Positions 41,877 through 50,948 of a stretch of DNA of 64,000 bases are shown here, in pieces. The stretch is from Planosporangium mesophilum (GTDB lineage Bacteria; Actinomycetota; Actinomycetes; Mycobacteriales; Micromonosporaceae), in the NCBI RefSeq assembly GCF_016863255.1, contig NZ_BOON01000019.1, positions 1 through 64,000 of the forward strand, given 5' to 3'. The stretch's first letter is position 1, and each line of letters begins with the position of its first letter. The notes under the pieces are model-generated. The model had not been told where the DNA came from, did no database searches, and saw only the letters and a program-made list of their open reading frames with translations. The translations under genes were made by a program, and so were the position numbers.

Positions 41877-44657
41877 GTGTGGGGCCCCGGTCGGCAGCGC
41901 CTCCGTACGGATGTGCAGGGTCGCGGTGCCGGGGTCGTACCACCAGCCGGGCATGGCACTGTCGGCGCTCGTCTGCGGCAACCGGTGGCCGTCCACGGTG
42001 ACCCGGCCCGGCGCGGCGACGCCGACCAGGTCCACCGCGTAGGAACGGCCGGACGGGCGGCCGGGGTAGGTGCCGCGGTCCGCGCCGATGGTCACGGAGC
42101 CGGCCGAGCGGTAGCTGATCGGGGTCTGGCTGTACTCGCCCCTGGCGTAGCCCGTCCCCTCCCCCGCGTCGTTGTAGAGCGTGAAGTCGCCGTCGGCGCC
42201 GGCGTACACCGTGAGGGTCAGCGGGCCGGCCGGGTCGGCGTTCACCGAGGACCGGCCGGGCTGCTGCGGGATGATGCCGCCGGCCTTCACGAAGACCGGC
42301 ATCCGGTCCAGCGGTACCCGCAGCGTTGTCGTGGCCGGGCCGGTGTACGTGGCGCCGGTGAAGTAGTCGGTCCAGCGGCCCGGCGGGAACCAGATCTCCC
42401 GGGCTGCGACGTCACCCGGCGTGGTCACCGGGGCGACGAGGACGTCGGGCCCGTAGAGGTATTCGCTGGGGTCGCGGTACGCCTCGTCGTACTCCGGATA
42501 GTCGAGGTAGAGCGGCCGGGTGATCGGCATCCCGGTCCGGTGTGCCTGCCAGGCCAGCGTGTACGTGTACGGCACGAGGGCCTCGCGCAGCCGCAGCGCG
42601 TTCGCCGCGGGATCCTGGGCCGCACCGTACTGCCAGGGCAGCCGGTCGCCGTGGTCGGAGTGCAGCCGCAGGATCGGCGAGAACACGCCGAGCTGCACCC
42701 AGCGGGCGTACAGGTCGTCGGGCAGGTGCCGGCCCTTGAAGCTGCCGATGTCGTTGCTGACGTAGGGCAGGCCGATGGCGGCCTCGGCCGGGTTCAGCTG
42801 CGCGGCGTACGCCAGCGCCTGCCAGGTCGGGTCGGTGTCGCCGGTGAAGTGCACGGTACTGCGGTGCTCACCCCACGGGCCCGCCGCCGGGGCGCCACGG
42901 TAGTCCTCGAACGAGGCGCCGATCCGGGCGAGGACGAACCCGCGCAGCGCCTGCGCGTCGGTGTTCTCGGCGTACAGCTCGTTGATCCAGCTGTCCGGGG
43001 TCAGGCCGGGCAGGTCGACGACGCTGTCGGTGCAGCACCAGTCGAGCCACCACTGCCGTACCCCCTGCTGCTGGAAGGGCTCGTGCAGGTCGAACCAGGC
43101 CTTGGCCTGCCGTGGGTCGGCCCAGTCGAAGCGGTAACAGGTGGGCGAGAAGCACTGGGCCGCGCGTTGCAGCGCGCCACCCGCGGTCTGCTGCGCCTGG
43201 GCGAACCTGGGGTCGCTGGCGTCGATGCCGGCGTGGACGTTCAGCGCGACGTTGAGTCGCTGCCCCTTGGCCCAGTCGAGGAAGGCCTGCGGGTCGGGGA
43301 AGAGAGCCGGGTTCCAGTTCCAGCCGTCCCACTGCTGCGGCGACTTCCAGTCGGTGTCGACGACGAGGTTGTCGAGCGGGACGTCGTGCGCCCGGAAGGC
43401 GGGGACGAGGCTGTTCTCGTACTCGCCGGCCGTGAACGCGTTGTACTCCGAGAACCAGACCCCGAAGGCCCACTTCGGCAGCATGACGGCCGGCCCAGTG
43501 AGCGTCCGCAGGTCCTTGAGCGCCTGCTGGTAGTCGTGGCCGTAGCCGAAGAAGTAGCCGTCCTGGTAGGCACCTCGGCGCTGCGGTCGCGCCGCCGCCC
43601 ACCCGTCTGCCGTGCGCAGGGCGGTGTACGTGTCGTCGAGGAGCGACCAGCCCTGCCGGTTGAGGATGCCGGGGTGCAACCGGTACGCGCCGACGTCCGT
43701 GCCGGCCTGGTTGGGGTAGGCGTCCAGCCCCCGGGTCCAGCCGCCGAGCTGCCCCGGCTGGTCGGCCGGCGGGGCGGGCGTGGTGCTGGTCGTCGGGTAG
43801 CCGGCGCCGGCGGTGGTGACCGCGACGCTGTCGAGGTTGACGTTGCAGGTGTCGCCGGGCGCGCAGGTGGTGCCGATGGTGTTGGTACCGGCGTTGAGCC
43901 GCACCGGGATCGACGCCACGGCCCAGGTGTCCCAGTTCGTCGTCGGCGCGAAGGTGAGCCGGCCGGTGGAGACGCCGTTCGCCGAGGCGCTGAGGGTGCG
44001 AGCCTGTCCCCCGCCGTTGGCGTACCGGACCCGCAGCGTGTACTCGCCGTCTGCCGGTACCCCGGTCACGGTCCAACTGTCCGCGGCCGTCACCTGGCCG
44101 TGGTCGGCGGTGAACCCGCGGCCGGTGAAGCCGGTGTGGTCGTAGTTGACGCTTTCACCACCGGCGATGCGCCCGTCCTCGGCCTGGCAGGCGGTGGCGA
44201 AGTCACACTGGCCCGGCGGCGCGGGCCACGCCGGGTGAGCGGTCACGGAGCGTCCCGCCACCCGCAGGGTCACGGTGGTGTTCGCGGGGCTGAACGGCCC
44301 CGATCCCTCGCGGTACCGGAGGGTCAACCGATCGGTGGTGATCACCAGCCAGCCGTGGTCGGAGCGGGCGCGGAACTTCGGTACGGGCGCGTCTCGGCCG
44401 ACGACGTTGAACGTGGCGCCGTCCTCGAAGTGGCCGTCCGCGGCGTACTCCAGCCGGATCAGCTCAGGCGTCAGCACCTGGAATCGGGCCGGCCCGGCGA
44501 GGACGGTGCGCGAACGCACCGTCGGCGGCCGGGCCGCCGCCGGAGCGACGGCCACGAACGGCAGGACGACGGCGCCGAGCGAGGTGAAGACGGTGAGCGC
44601 GGCACGCAGCCGCAATGTTCTTCCGGTGGCGGCACGCATACTCGGAAGTCTTGCCAT
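41829..44657 (-). CDS. Secreted GH31 alpha-glycosidase with inserted carbohydrate-binding module
   Basis: 942 residues. A signal peptide (LTVFTSLGAVVLPFVAVAPAAA) precedes the GH31 N-terminal beta domain. Residues about 155-285 are a CBM35/CBM6-like module (CQAEDGRIAGG ... CNVNLDSVAV) inserted before the barrel and joined by a Thr/Pro linker. The barrel has the nucleophile Asp in QWWLDWCCTD and the acid/base Asp in HFTGDTDPTW, with IGLPYVSNDIGSF and SPILRLHSDHG. It cleaves alpha-glucosides or xylosides outside the cell. The start is uncertain (ATG 44657 or 44639; neither has a clear ribosome site). Its last 16 codons come from repeat R2, so the native C-terminus was probably replaced. Confidence 0.88.
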   Translation of the reverse strand: MARLPSMRAATGRTLRLRAALTVFTSLGAVVLPFVAVAPAAARPPTVRSRTVLAGPARFQVLTPELIRLEYAADGHFEDGATFNVVGRDAPVPKFRARSDHGWLVITTDRLTLRYREGSGPFSPANTTVTLRVAGRSVTAHPAWPAPPGQCDFATACQAEDGRIAGGESVNYDHTGFTGRGFTADHGQVTAADSWTVTGVPADGEYTLRVRYANGGGQARTLSASANGVSTGRLTFAPTTNWDTWAVASIPVRLNAGTNTIGTTCAPGDTCNVNLDSVAVTTAGAGYPTTSTTPAPPADQPGQLGGWTRGLDAYPNQAGTDVGAYRLHPGILNRQGWSLLDDTYTALRTADGWAAARPQRRGAYQDGYFFGYGHDYQQALKDLRTLTGPAVMLPKWAFGVWFSEYNAFTAGEYENSLVPAFRAHDVPLDNLVVDTDWKSPQQWDGWNWNPALFPDPQAFLDWAKGQRLNVALNVHAGIDASDPRFAQAQQTAGGALQRAAQCFSPTCYRFDWADPRQAKAWFDLHEPFQQQGVRQWWLDWCCTDSVVDLPGLTPDSWINELYAENTDAQALRGFVLARIGASFEDYRGAPAAGPWGEHRSTVHFTGDTDPTWQALAYAAQLNPAEAAIGLPYVSNDIGSFKGRHLPDDLYARWVQLGVFSPILRLHSDHGDRLPWQYGAAQDPAANALRLREALVPYTYTLAWQAHRTGMPITRPLYLDYPEYDEAYRDPSEYLYGPDVLVAPVTTPGDVAAREIWFPPGRWTDYFTGATYTGPATTTLRVPLDRMPVFVKAGGIIPQQPGRSSVNADPAGPLTLTVYAGADGDFTLYNDAGEGTGYARGEYSQTPISYRSAGSVTIGADRGTYPGRPSGRSYAVDLVGVAAPGRVTVDGHRLPQTSADSAMPGWWYDPGTATLHIRTEALPTGAPHVITQSSGRYGDTTSG

Positions 44658-44757
44658 CCAAGAGATGGTCGTCAATACCTTGTCGGGTGGCCGGCCGAGC
44701 AATATGCGCAGCTCGCCGGAGTCCGTTCGGCAGGGGTGCCGGGACTCATGGCAAGGG

Positions 44758-45615
44758 TCACAGACCCTCGAGGAACGCGTCGACCGCCTCCCGGAACGCT
44801 GCCGGCTGTTCGACCCACGGGTAATGACCGCACCGCTCGATCACCACCGCCCGGCCTGCGGGGAACAACTTCGCCAGCGCGAGCACCGGGGCCAGTCCGG
44901 TGAGGCAGTCCTCGGCTCCCGCGACGACCAGCACCGGAGCGGTCACGCCACCGAGCCGGGCGGCGAAGTCGCACGGTGGGTCGACGCTGAAGTACGCCTT
45001 GGCGGCGGCGAGGCTCCAGCGCCCGGTACCGGCGTGATCCTGTTCGGCCGCCCCCCACGCCGCGTAGCTCGCCGGAGCCGCCTGCTGGTGCCAGGCGTTG
45101 AACGCTTCCTCGTCGTCAGTGTCCGCCGGTCCGGCCTTCAGCGCCGCGAGGGCGGCCTCGAACACCGGCTCCCCACGTCGTCGGCCCGTCAGCTCGTCGG
45201 CGTCGGAGGGCTCATCGACCAGGTAACCGGCCGGCGGCGTGATCAGCGCCAGACGGGCGACACGGCCCGGGAACTGCGCCGCGTAGGCGAGCGCCAGCCT
45301 CGTACCGGCCGAATGCCCGAGAAGCGCCACGCGCTCGAGACCGAGGTGGATGCGGAGGCGCTCGACGTCCTCAGCCTGTCGCCAGTACGAGCCCGTCTCC
45401 GTCGAGGCCGGCATCGGAGAGTTCCCGACTCCTCGGAGCTGGGGAACGATCAGACGGTGCCGATCACCGAGCCCCGCCAGGTCCCCTAGATAGCCCGGAT
45501 GCCGGGCCGCACCGCCGGCCAGCGCGATGACCGGCCACCACCCGCCGTCGCCCTCGCCGGGGAGCACGTCGTCGTAGTGGAGCCGGGTGTCGTCGGCACC
45601 AGCGAAGGTGGGCAT
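44758..45615 (-). CDS. Alpha/beta hydrolase (proline iminopeptidase/lactonase-like)
   Basis: 285 residues. The nucleophile elbow is LLGHSAGTRLALAYA, the acid in VVAGAEDCLTG, the His in ERCGHYPWVEQP, and the cap domain lies between about 150 and 215. The PQLRGVGNS segment is typical of the epoxide hydrolase/iminopeptidase group. A TACGGT box ends exactly 6 nt before the ATG at 45615, so the mRNA is probably leaderless; no Shine-Dalgarno is seen. Divergent from the DapA-family gene. Confidence 0.86.
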   Translation of the reverse strand: MPTFAGADDTRLHYDDVLPGEGDGGWWPVIALAGGAARHPGYLGDLAGLGDRHRLIVPQLRGVGNSPMPASTETGSYWRQAEDVERLRIHLGLERVALLGHSAGTRLALAYAAQFPGRVARLALITPPAGYLVDEPSDADELTGRRRGEPVFEAALAALKAGPADTDDEEAFNAWHQQAAPASYAAWGAAEQDHAGTGRWSLAAAKAYFSVDPPCDFAARLGGVTAPVLVVAGAEDCLTGLAPVLALAKLFPAGRAVVIERCGHYPWVEQPAAFREAVDAFLEGL

Positions 45616-45621
45616 CGCCCG

Positions 45622-45627
45622 ACCGTA
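45622..45627 (-). promoter_or_regulatory. -10 element for a leaderless transcript
   Basis: TACGGT on the minus strand (45627-45622) followed by six bases and the ATG at 45615. This TANNNT-N6-start geometry is the actinobacterial leaderless pattern. No clear -35 is visible. Confidence 0.5.
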
Positions 45628-45740
45628 CTCAAGGTTCCGGTACCGGTCGTGCCCAGCCCACAGGTGGCGGCCATCCGATCGCGCGTGATACCACCAGTGA
45701 TCAAGGAAACGAGTATGGCCAACCTGGCAGGGAGTAAGCA

Positions 45741-46652
45741 GTGACGAGCGACGGTCCACGGCGGCTGGACGCAGGGCTGTGGGGAATTCTGGCCACCCCG
45801 TTCAACGGTCCCACCCACGACGTCGACGACCTGTCGCTACGGCGTGAGGTGGCGCTGTTTCGTGAACTCCCGGCGACCGGACTCGTGGCGCTCGGCGTCT
45901 TCGGAGAGGGCGCCGCGCTGAGCACCGCGGAACAGCGGCACGTGGTCGCGACAGTCGTGGCGGAGGCTCGGGGGCTGCCGGTGGTGGTGGGCCTCTCCGC
46001 CCGCCACACCGCGCCGGCCGTCGAACAGGCGACCACCGCGGTCGCCGCCGCGGGTAGCGCGCTGGCCGGAGTGATGGTGCAGGTCAATACGACGGCACCC
46101 GAGTCGCTGGCCCGGCACCTCACGGCCGTCCACGCCGCGACCGGCGCGGGGATCGTCCTGCAGGACTACCCCGTGGCCAGCGGAGTACGGATCAGCTCCG
46201 CGCAGATTCTGGCCACCCTGGCGCGGTGCACGTTCGTGGTGGCGGTGAAGTCGGAGGCGCCGCCCACGTCCGCGGCCATCGCGGAGTTGACCGCCGGCAC
46301 CGACGTACCGATCTTCGGTGGCCTCGGCGGCGTGGGCCTGCTCGACGAACTGGCCGCCGGCGCCGCCGGCGCCATGACCGGTTTCTCCCGCCCGGAGGCG
46401 CTGCTCGCGGCGCTGCGCGCATGGCAGGCCGGCGGGATGGCCGCGGCTCACGAGTCGTACGCCCGCTGGCTGCCGCTGGTCAACTTCGAGGCGCAGCCGG
46501 GGATCGGCCTGGCCCTGCGGAAGGAGGCACTGCGCCGCCGGGGCATCTTCCGCGACGCCGCCGTACGGCCACCGGCGCCACCCATGCCGGAGGCGTTGCA
46601 GTCGATCCTGACCATGCACCTGGACGCCTACGACGCTGCCGGGCTCTTATGA
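45741..46652 (+). CDS. DapA/N-acetylneuraminate lyase-family aldolase or dehydratase
   Basis: 303 residues, one TIM barrel. The Schiff-base Lys is K170 in FVVAVKSEAPP and the partner Tyr Y143 in VLQDYPVASG. The usual GTTGE substrate loop is replaced by GVFGEGAAL (residues 52-60), so it is not a standard dihydrodipicolinate synthase; it probably acts on a 2-keto-3-deoxy sugar acid. GTG 45741 has GGGAG 6 nt upstream. Confidence 0.87.
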   Translation: MTSDGPRRLDAGLWGILATPFNGPTHDVDDLSLRREVALFRELPATGLVALGVFGEGAALSTAEQRHVVATVVAEARGLPVVVGLSARHTAPAVEQATTAVAAAGSALAGVMVQVNTTAPESLARHLTAVHAATGAGIVLQDYPVASGVRISSAQILATLARCTFVVAVKSEAPPTSAAIAELTAGTDVPIFGGLGGVGLLDELAAGAAGAMTGFSRPEALLAALRAWQAGGMAAAHESYARWLPLVNFEAQPGIGLALRKEALRRRGIFRDAAVRPPAPPMPEALQSILTMHLDAYDAAGLL

Positions 46653-46687
46653 CGCCGGCAGGACGAGCTGGTGCCGCAGTCGATCTT

Positions 46688-46966
46688 TCAGAGGGCGCCG
46701 CGCAGAAGCTGGCTGACGAGTAGCCGCCCGAACAGGACCTTCTGTGCGGCGTCGGCCGAATTGACCAGGAAATGGTCGATCGGGTGGCCACGTTCCTGCC
46801 AGAAGACCTCCCACCAGCCCGGATTCTCGCTGCTCGGCCGGATGCACCAGGTGTGCCTGCCTGACGTTCTGCGCCGCCCCGGCAGTCTTCGCTCCTGGAC
46901 CGGCCGCTCGGTTGACCTGTACCGCGTCAGCGCTGGTAGAACGGCTCGGTGTTGCCGAGCATCCAT
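46688..46966 (-). pseudogene. Remnant of an immunity-like protein at the end of toxin locus B
   Basis: The C-terminal 45 residues (SSENPGWWEVFWQERGHPIDHF, NSADAAQKVLFGRLLVSQ) look like a family common next to actinobacterial polymorphic toxins, with the WEVFW-ERG and LLGRL-type marks. The upstream part is arginine-rich and lacks a plausible start; the only ATG (46966) lies 40 nt inside the SseB-like gene. It is most likely a 5'-deleted gene, and possibly still translated by coupling. It is convergent with the aldolase gene. Confidence 0.5.
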
Positions 46967-47628
46967 GCAGTGATCGGATCCGTCGGGTCGTCAAGAAAAG
47001 CCGTGTCGACGGTGAGCGGCATCGGCTCTGCGGACGCGGCGGCATCGACCGCGGCGAGGGCCGCCTGCCGCCAGCCGGCGACCCGTTGGTCGGCCCGGAT
47101 ACCGATGAGCAGACCCGGCGGCTGGTCGCCCATCTGCGCCAGGGCTCGCCGGGCTTCGACGACGGCGGGTACGCGTTCGAAGGCACTCGCCAGTGCGGCC
47201 AGCAGAGCTCTTGGCTCTTCGGCGGGCGCCCCGAGCCGGACGGGCTGTCCGGCGCGGACCGTCGTACGGCCGCCGCGCATGGTGCGAACGCCGTCGGGCC
47301 GCACCGGCAGGCCGACCTCACCGCCGGGGTTGACGGCCAAGCCGAGCCGCTCGTCCAGCATGCCCGCCAGCGCACAGCCGCCGACCACCATGTGGACCTG
47401 CTGCCCAGCACCCCGCGCGTACTGCTCGGCGGAGGTGTAGACGGCGACATACGGCTGCCCGTCGAGCATCATCACCGGCAGTTGGGCTTCACCGCCGTCA
47501 CCGGTACCGCCGGGAAGTGGCACCCACAGCTCGTTGTCGGCCAGGGCTCGCAACAGCTGATCGGGCGAACCCATTCCGGAACCCAGGGCGGCAAGTGCCG
47601 ATTCGAGTTCGTTCGCGGGGAACGCCAT
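46927..47628 (-). CDS. SseB-like N- and C-terminal domain protein
   Basis: 233 residues. The N-terminal SseB domain (ELWVPLPGG, QLPVMMLDGQPYVAVYTSAEQY, LAVNPGGEVGLPV) is followed by a C-terminal domain with GLLIGIRADQRVAGWRQAALAAVDA and TAFLDDPTDPITAWM. SseB-type proteins are common in actinobacterial type VII-associated loci, where they may act as chaperones or immunity factors. ATG 47628 is preferred: GGAGAG lies 5-6 nt before it. It follows the ADP-ribosyltransferase locus on the same strand. Confidence 0.82.
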   Translation of the reverse strand: MAFPANELESALAALGSGMGSPDQLLRALADNELWVPLPGGTGDGGEAQLPVMMLDGQPYVAVYTSAEQYARGAGQQVHMVVGGCALAGMLDERLGLAVNPGGEVGLPVRPDGVRTMRGGRTTVRAGQPVRLGAPAEEPRALLAALASAFERVPAVVEARRALAQMGDQPPGLLIGIRADQRVAGWRQAALAAVDAAASAEPMPLTVDTAFLDDPTDPITAWMLGNTEPFYQR

Positions 47629-48001
47629 CATCTCTCCACGCTCGACGACATCGTTTCGCAGCCGGGCCGGATGCGCCTTCATCGGCACGCAGCAGTGTGC
47701 GCAACTCATCGACCAACGCTGACAGCTTTCGGTTCTCCGCACGTCGCAATTCGAAATCGGCGCGGTAGATGTGGAAGTCCGAGAAGTTCCGCCCGCCCTC
47801 ATACATGGCGTCCAGCAGCTCCGCCGCTTCCCGGAGCCGGTCCTGCGCGGGCCGGTCGCTTTCGCTCAGGACCGCACCGATTCCCCGAAGCCTGTGGTAC
47901 CAGGGAAGACCTTCGTAACCTTCACACACAACGATGTCGGCGAGCTGGGGAATCAACTCGAGAGCCGCGTGAACCCGTACGTGAGCGGCGGTTGAACTCA
48001 T
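47498..48001 (-). CDS. Hypothetical helical protein overlapping the SseB-like gene
   Basis: 167 residues as written. The first 105 (LELIPQLADIVVCEGYEGLPWYHRLRGIG, MYEGGRNFSDFHIYRADFELRRAENRKL) look like a real helical family found beside polymorphic toxins. The last 60 residues are Arg/Gly-rich and overlap the SseB-like gene by 131 nt in another frame; they look like read-through after a lost stop or a frameshift near 47660. The function is unknown and an immunity or adaptor role is possible. Confidence 0.6.
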   Translation of the reverse strand: MSSTAAHVRVHAALELIPQLADIVVCEGYEGLPWYHRLRGIGAVLSESDRPAQDRLREAAELLDAMYEGGRNFSDFHIYRADFELRRAENRKLSALVDELRTLLRADEGASGPAAKRCRRAWRDDGVPRERTRIGTCRPGFRNGFARSAVASPGRQRAVGATSRRYR

Positions 48002-48049
48002 GCCGACAGCTCGCGCAGCTGTTGTCCGAGCTTCTCCACCTCAGATATC

Positions 48050-48346
48050 TCAGCCGTGGTCGTCGTCAGCCGGCCGGGTATCCGCAGGTTCGACGCCGCC
48101 CGGATGTTCGCCGCGTGCACGCCGGCGGATCATCTCGTTGTGGGCGGCCTCCTCCGGGGTCAGAGGTGGCTGCAGGTTCCCGTGCGCATCGAGGCCGAGG
48201 GATTCGGTGAACTTGCCGGGGCTGTGCACCGGCGGGCGGGGCCGCTTCGCCGCTTCCTCCAGGTCGCGTTCGAGCTGCTCCATGGCCTGCCGCGCGCGTT
48301 CCCGCTCCTCTTCGGTGACGGGCTCGAATCGGGGCGTCTCACTCAC
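48050..48346 (-). CDS. Small charged protein behind the ADP-ribosyltransferase toxin
   Basis: 98 residues. The first 35 form a Glu/Arg-rich helix (EEERERARQAMEQLERDLEEAAKR), the rest is Pro-rich and acidic. GTG 48346 lies 1 nt after the toxin stop with GGAGG 6 nt upstream, so it is made together with the toxin. Size, charge and place suggest an immunity protein; there is no recognised family. Confidence 0.7.
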   Translation of the reverse strand: MSETPRFEPVTEEERERARQAMEQLERDLEEAAKRPRPPVHSPGKFTESLGLDAHGNLQPPLTPEEAAHNEMIRRRARGEHPGGVEPADTRPADDDHG

Positions 48347-48347
48347 G

Positions 48348-49688
48348 TCACACCTCCTCTATGTGGATGACCCACTTGTCGATCCTAGGGTTCCACACCT
48401 TGCTGATGACCTTGAAGTTCGTGCCCTTGTCGTACAGAATCTCGGCCTCCGGATAGTTCGAGAACGGCGCGATGTCCCTGCCGTTCTTGCCGGTGATCGT
48501 CATGAGGGTGTTGCCGTTGAAGGCGCCCTGGGCGACGTTCGGATCCTGGGAGGTACTGGTGAACGCGCGCTCGGTCACCACCTGCCCGGGCTCGTACCTG
48601 GCGAGAATCTCATCGGAATACTGTACGCCCCGGTATGTCGTGCCCGGCTGCGGTGGAAGTTTGGCGAGCCCCTCCGAAACCCGGTCCGACCGCGCCTGAA
48701 TGGCCGTCTTGTCCGCGTCCGAGTACCCGCTGGAGTCACGCAGGAACGGGTTCATCGTCGTGTACCCGTCGTTGGTGGTGTAGTCGTGGAGCGCGGCCCG
48801 GTCCGTATCGGTCAGTGGTTGGCCCACCAGGGTGTCGTGCGGGTCATTGACATGGCCACCGCCGTCCGGCGTGTCATGACGGCGGGGAGGACCGGGCTCG
48901 TCGCCGTGTTTGAGCGGGTTGGAGCGGGCGAGCTTGTTGAGCATCTGCTTCAACTCGGTGAAGATCTCACCGAGCCGGTGCAGCATCGGCATCAGCCGGC
49001 GCAGGCTGTTGATCAGCGCCCGCACAAATGTCTGGATCTTGTCGACCCACTTGGCGACCAGCGCGGCCACCTGCCCGATCACGATCGGGGTGGCCACGCC
49101 GAGGGTCAAGCCCTCCTCTGCCAGCCACTGCGGTAACCGCGCCGCGAGCGTACCCACGAACTGCGCGATGAGGTCCCGCACGATCCCGCGGACCATGCCG
49201 ACGAGCAGGCCGGCGCCCTGCACCGCGTACGAGATGCCGTGCGCCGCGTGGGAGATGCCCTCCATGACCGACAGGTGCAGCCCGGCGTGCTCGCGGTAGG
49301 CGTCGCCGGAGGCTCCCTGCCAGTACGCGGTCGCGGAGTTGACCGAATCCGCGTACTGCTGCCGCGCCTCGGCCGTGAACGCGGCGACGTTTCCCCACGT
49401 GGCGGCATGCGCGGCAATCTCGTCGGGGTTGCCGGCGAGCCAGTCCAGCGCGTCCTTGAGCGGCTTGACGTGCTCCATCAACCACGCCACGCCCCAGGAC
49501 ACCAGCGACCCGAGCGGGTCGATCACCATGCCGAGCACGTCGAGGCTGCCCCCGACCGTACCGAGGGTGCCGTCGACCCAGCTGTCGTTCTGGATGCCTC
49601 TGGAGATCTGGAACGCGTCTTCGACCAGACCGAGGCCGGTGTACCAGGTCGTCGAGCTGTGCGCCTCCGCGACCAGCGGATTGCTCAC
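48348..49688 (-). CDS. Polymorphic toxin with C-terminal ADP-ribosyltransferase domain
   Basis: 446 residues. Residues 1-275 are the same WXG-like export module as in the toxin at 39273 (YWQGASGDAYREHAG hairpin, VIDPLGSLVSWGVAWLMEHV). After a Gly/His/Pro hinge the C-terminal 150 residues carry the R-S-E signature of arginine-type mono-ADP-ribosyltransferases: R353 in TYRGVQYS, STS at 378-380 and the E-x-E of YPEAEILYD at 414-416. Such VIP2/C3-like domains transfer ADP-ribose from NAD+ to target proteins in rival cells or hosts. The start overlaps the EspC-like stop as ATGA. Confidence 0.88.
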   Translation of the reverse strand: MSNPLVAEAHSSTTWYTGLGLVEDAFQISRGIQNDSWVDGTLGTVGGSLDVLGMVIDPLGSLVSWGVAWLMEHVKPLKDALDWLAGNPDEIAAHAATWGNVAAFTAEARQQYADSVNSATAYWQGASGDAYREHAGLHLSVMEGISHAAHGISYAVQGAGLLVGMVRGIVRDLIAQFVGTLAARLPQWLAEEGLTLGVATPIVIGQVAALVAKWVDKIQTFVRALINSLRRLMPMLHRLGEIFTELKQMLNKLARSNPLKHGDEPGPPRRHDTPDGGGHVNDPHDTLVGQPLTDTDRAALHDYTTNDGYTTMNPFLRDSSGYSDADKTAIQARSDRVSEGLAKLPPQPGTTYRGVQYSDEILARYEPGQVVTERAFTSTSQDPNVAQGAFNGNTLMTITGKNGRDIAPFSNYPEAEILYDKGTNFKVISKVWNPRIDKWVIHIEEV

Positions 49689-50038
49689 AGCGGCAGCTCC
49701 AGTCGCGGCCTGCCCGATTCGCCGGCGGCGCCGATCCGCTGCGCGCTGCTCACGTCGGTACCGACGGTGTTCTCCGCCGCGGTCCGCAGCTTGGCCGCCG
49801 TCTCCCGCAACGCGTCGACGCTGCTGTGCAGCGCGTCGACGCCCAGGTCAAAGACCGGGGTCAACAGCGCCGGCAGGAACTGGCAGAGGACACCGTAGGC
49901 CTGGGTGTCCATGGTGACCTCGCGGACCGCGGACCGGGCCGTCTCCACGGCCTCGGACACCTGCTCGACGACGCCCGCATGGTGCTGGACCACTTCGGCC
50001 GGAAACCGGACCAGCCCTCCGTCACCGCTACCGACCAT
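49685..50038 (-). CDS. Type VII secretion target, EspC/DUF2580-like (locus B)
   Basis: 117 residues, roughly 85 percent identical by eye to the protein at 40826, including the shared core VSEAVETARSAVREVTMDTQAYG and the C-terminal GESGRPRLELPL. It is the first gene of locus B; the 102 nt before it, up to the DUF1445 gene, should contain the promoter. It probably binds the export module of the toxin encoded next to it. Confidence 0.8.
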   Translation of the reverse strand: MVGSGDGGLVRFPAEVVQHHAGVVEQVSEAVETARSAVREVTMDTQAYGVLCQFLPALLTPVFDLGVDALHSSVDALRETAAKLRTAAENTVGTDVSSAQRIGAAGESGRPRLELPL

Positions 50039-50140
50039 GCGGCAGCCCCCTCCCCCGTACCCAGCGAGTCAGGAGCCTATGGACGAAGATCGCCGGTCCA
50101 CAAGCGTCGTGAGCTGTTAGATCGATAACGAAAGGGCAGG

Positions 50141-50935
50141 TCAGCCGACCCGGTACTCCTCGTCCCGGACATCGGTGACGAACATGTACCCGGGGGCGTG
50201 CGTGATCGCGAACGGCGGGCGCGACGCCATCAGGGCCGCCTGCGGGGTGACCCCGCACGCCCAGAAGACCGGGACGTCACCGGGCTCGCCGACCACCGGG
50301 TCGCCGAAGTCGGGCCGGTCCAGGTCGGCGATGCCCAGGGCCGCCGGGTCGCCGACGTGCACCGGGGCGCCGTGCACGGCCGGCATCCGCCCGCTCTCCC
50401 GTACGGCGGTGTCGACGAGGTCGGTCGGGACCATCCGCATGGAGACCACCATCGGGCCGTGCACCCGGCCGGCCGGGCGGCACTCCCTGTCGGTCAGGTA
50501 CATCGCGACGTTGCGTCCCTGGTCGACGTGGCGCAGCGGTACCCCGGCCGCGAGCAGCGCCCACTCGAAGCTGAAGCTGCACCCGATGAGGAACGCGACC
50601 AGGTCGTCGCGCCACACGCCGGTCACGTCGGCCGGCTCGTCGACCAGTTCGCCGTCCCGCCAGACCCGGTAGCGGGGAATGTCGGTGCGCAGGTCGGCGC
50701 CTGGCGCGAGGACGGTCGCCGGGCTGCCCGGGTCGGTCACGTCCAGCACGGGGCACGGCTTCGGGTTGCGCTGGGCGAACAGCAGCACGTCGTACGCCCA
50801 GTCGGCGGGTACGGCGATCAGGTTGGCCTGGGTGTAGCCGCTCGCCCAACCGGCGGTCGGAACGGCGGTGCCCGCCCGGAACAGGCCGCGGGCGGCCGCC
50901 GGGTCCAGCGTGGCCGGATCGGAGATCGTGGTCAT
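50141..50935 (-). CDS. DUF1445/D-glutamate cyclase-like putative hydro-lyase
   Basis: 264 residues. The family marks are [52 protein letters not shown] and [12 protein letters not shown] ... TDVRDEEY at the end. The human homologue is D-glutamate cyclase; bacterial members are annotated as hydro-lyases with unknown substrates. ATG 50935 has AAAGGA about 9 nt upstream. It follows the MFS gene by 13 nt, so transporter and enzyme probably share a substrate. Confidence 0.88.
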   Translation of the reverse strand: MTTISDPATLDPAAARGLFRAGTAVPTAGWASGYTQANLIAVPADWAYDVLLFAQRNPKPCPVLDVTDPGSPATVLAPGADLRTDIPRYRVWRDGELVDEPADVTGVWRDDLVAFLIGCSFSFEWALLAAGVPLRHVDQGRNVAMYLTDRECRPAGRVHGPMVVSMRMVPTDLVDTAVRESGRMPAVHGAPVHVGDPAALGIADLDRPDFGDPVVGEPGDVPVFWACGVTPQAALMASRPPFAITHAPGYMFVTDVRDEEYRVG

Positions 50936-50948
50936 GGCAGGGGTCCTT

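Noticed and set aside
41877..44903. A 1008-residue open frame on the plus strand
   Set aside because: It lies antisense to the GH31 gene, is Arg/Val/Gly-rich without any motif, and is an artefact of high GC content.
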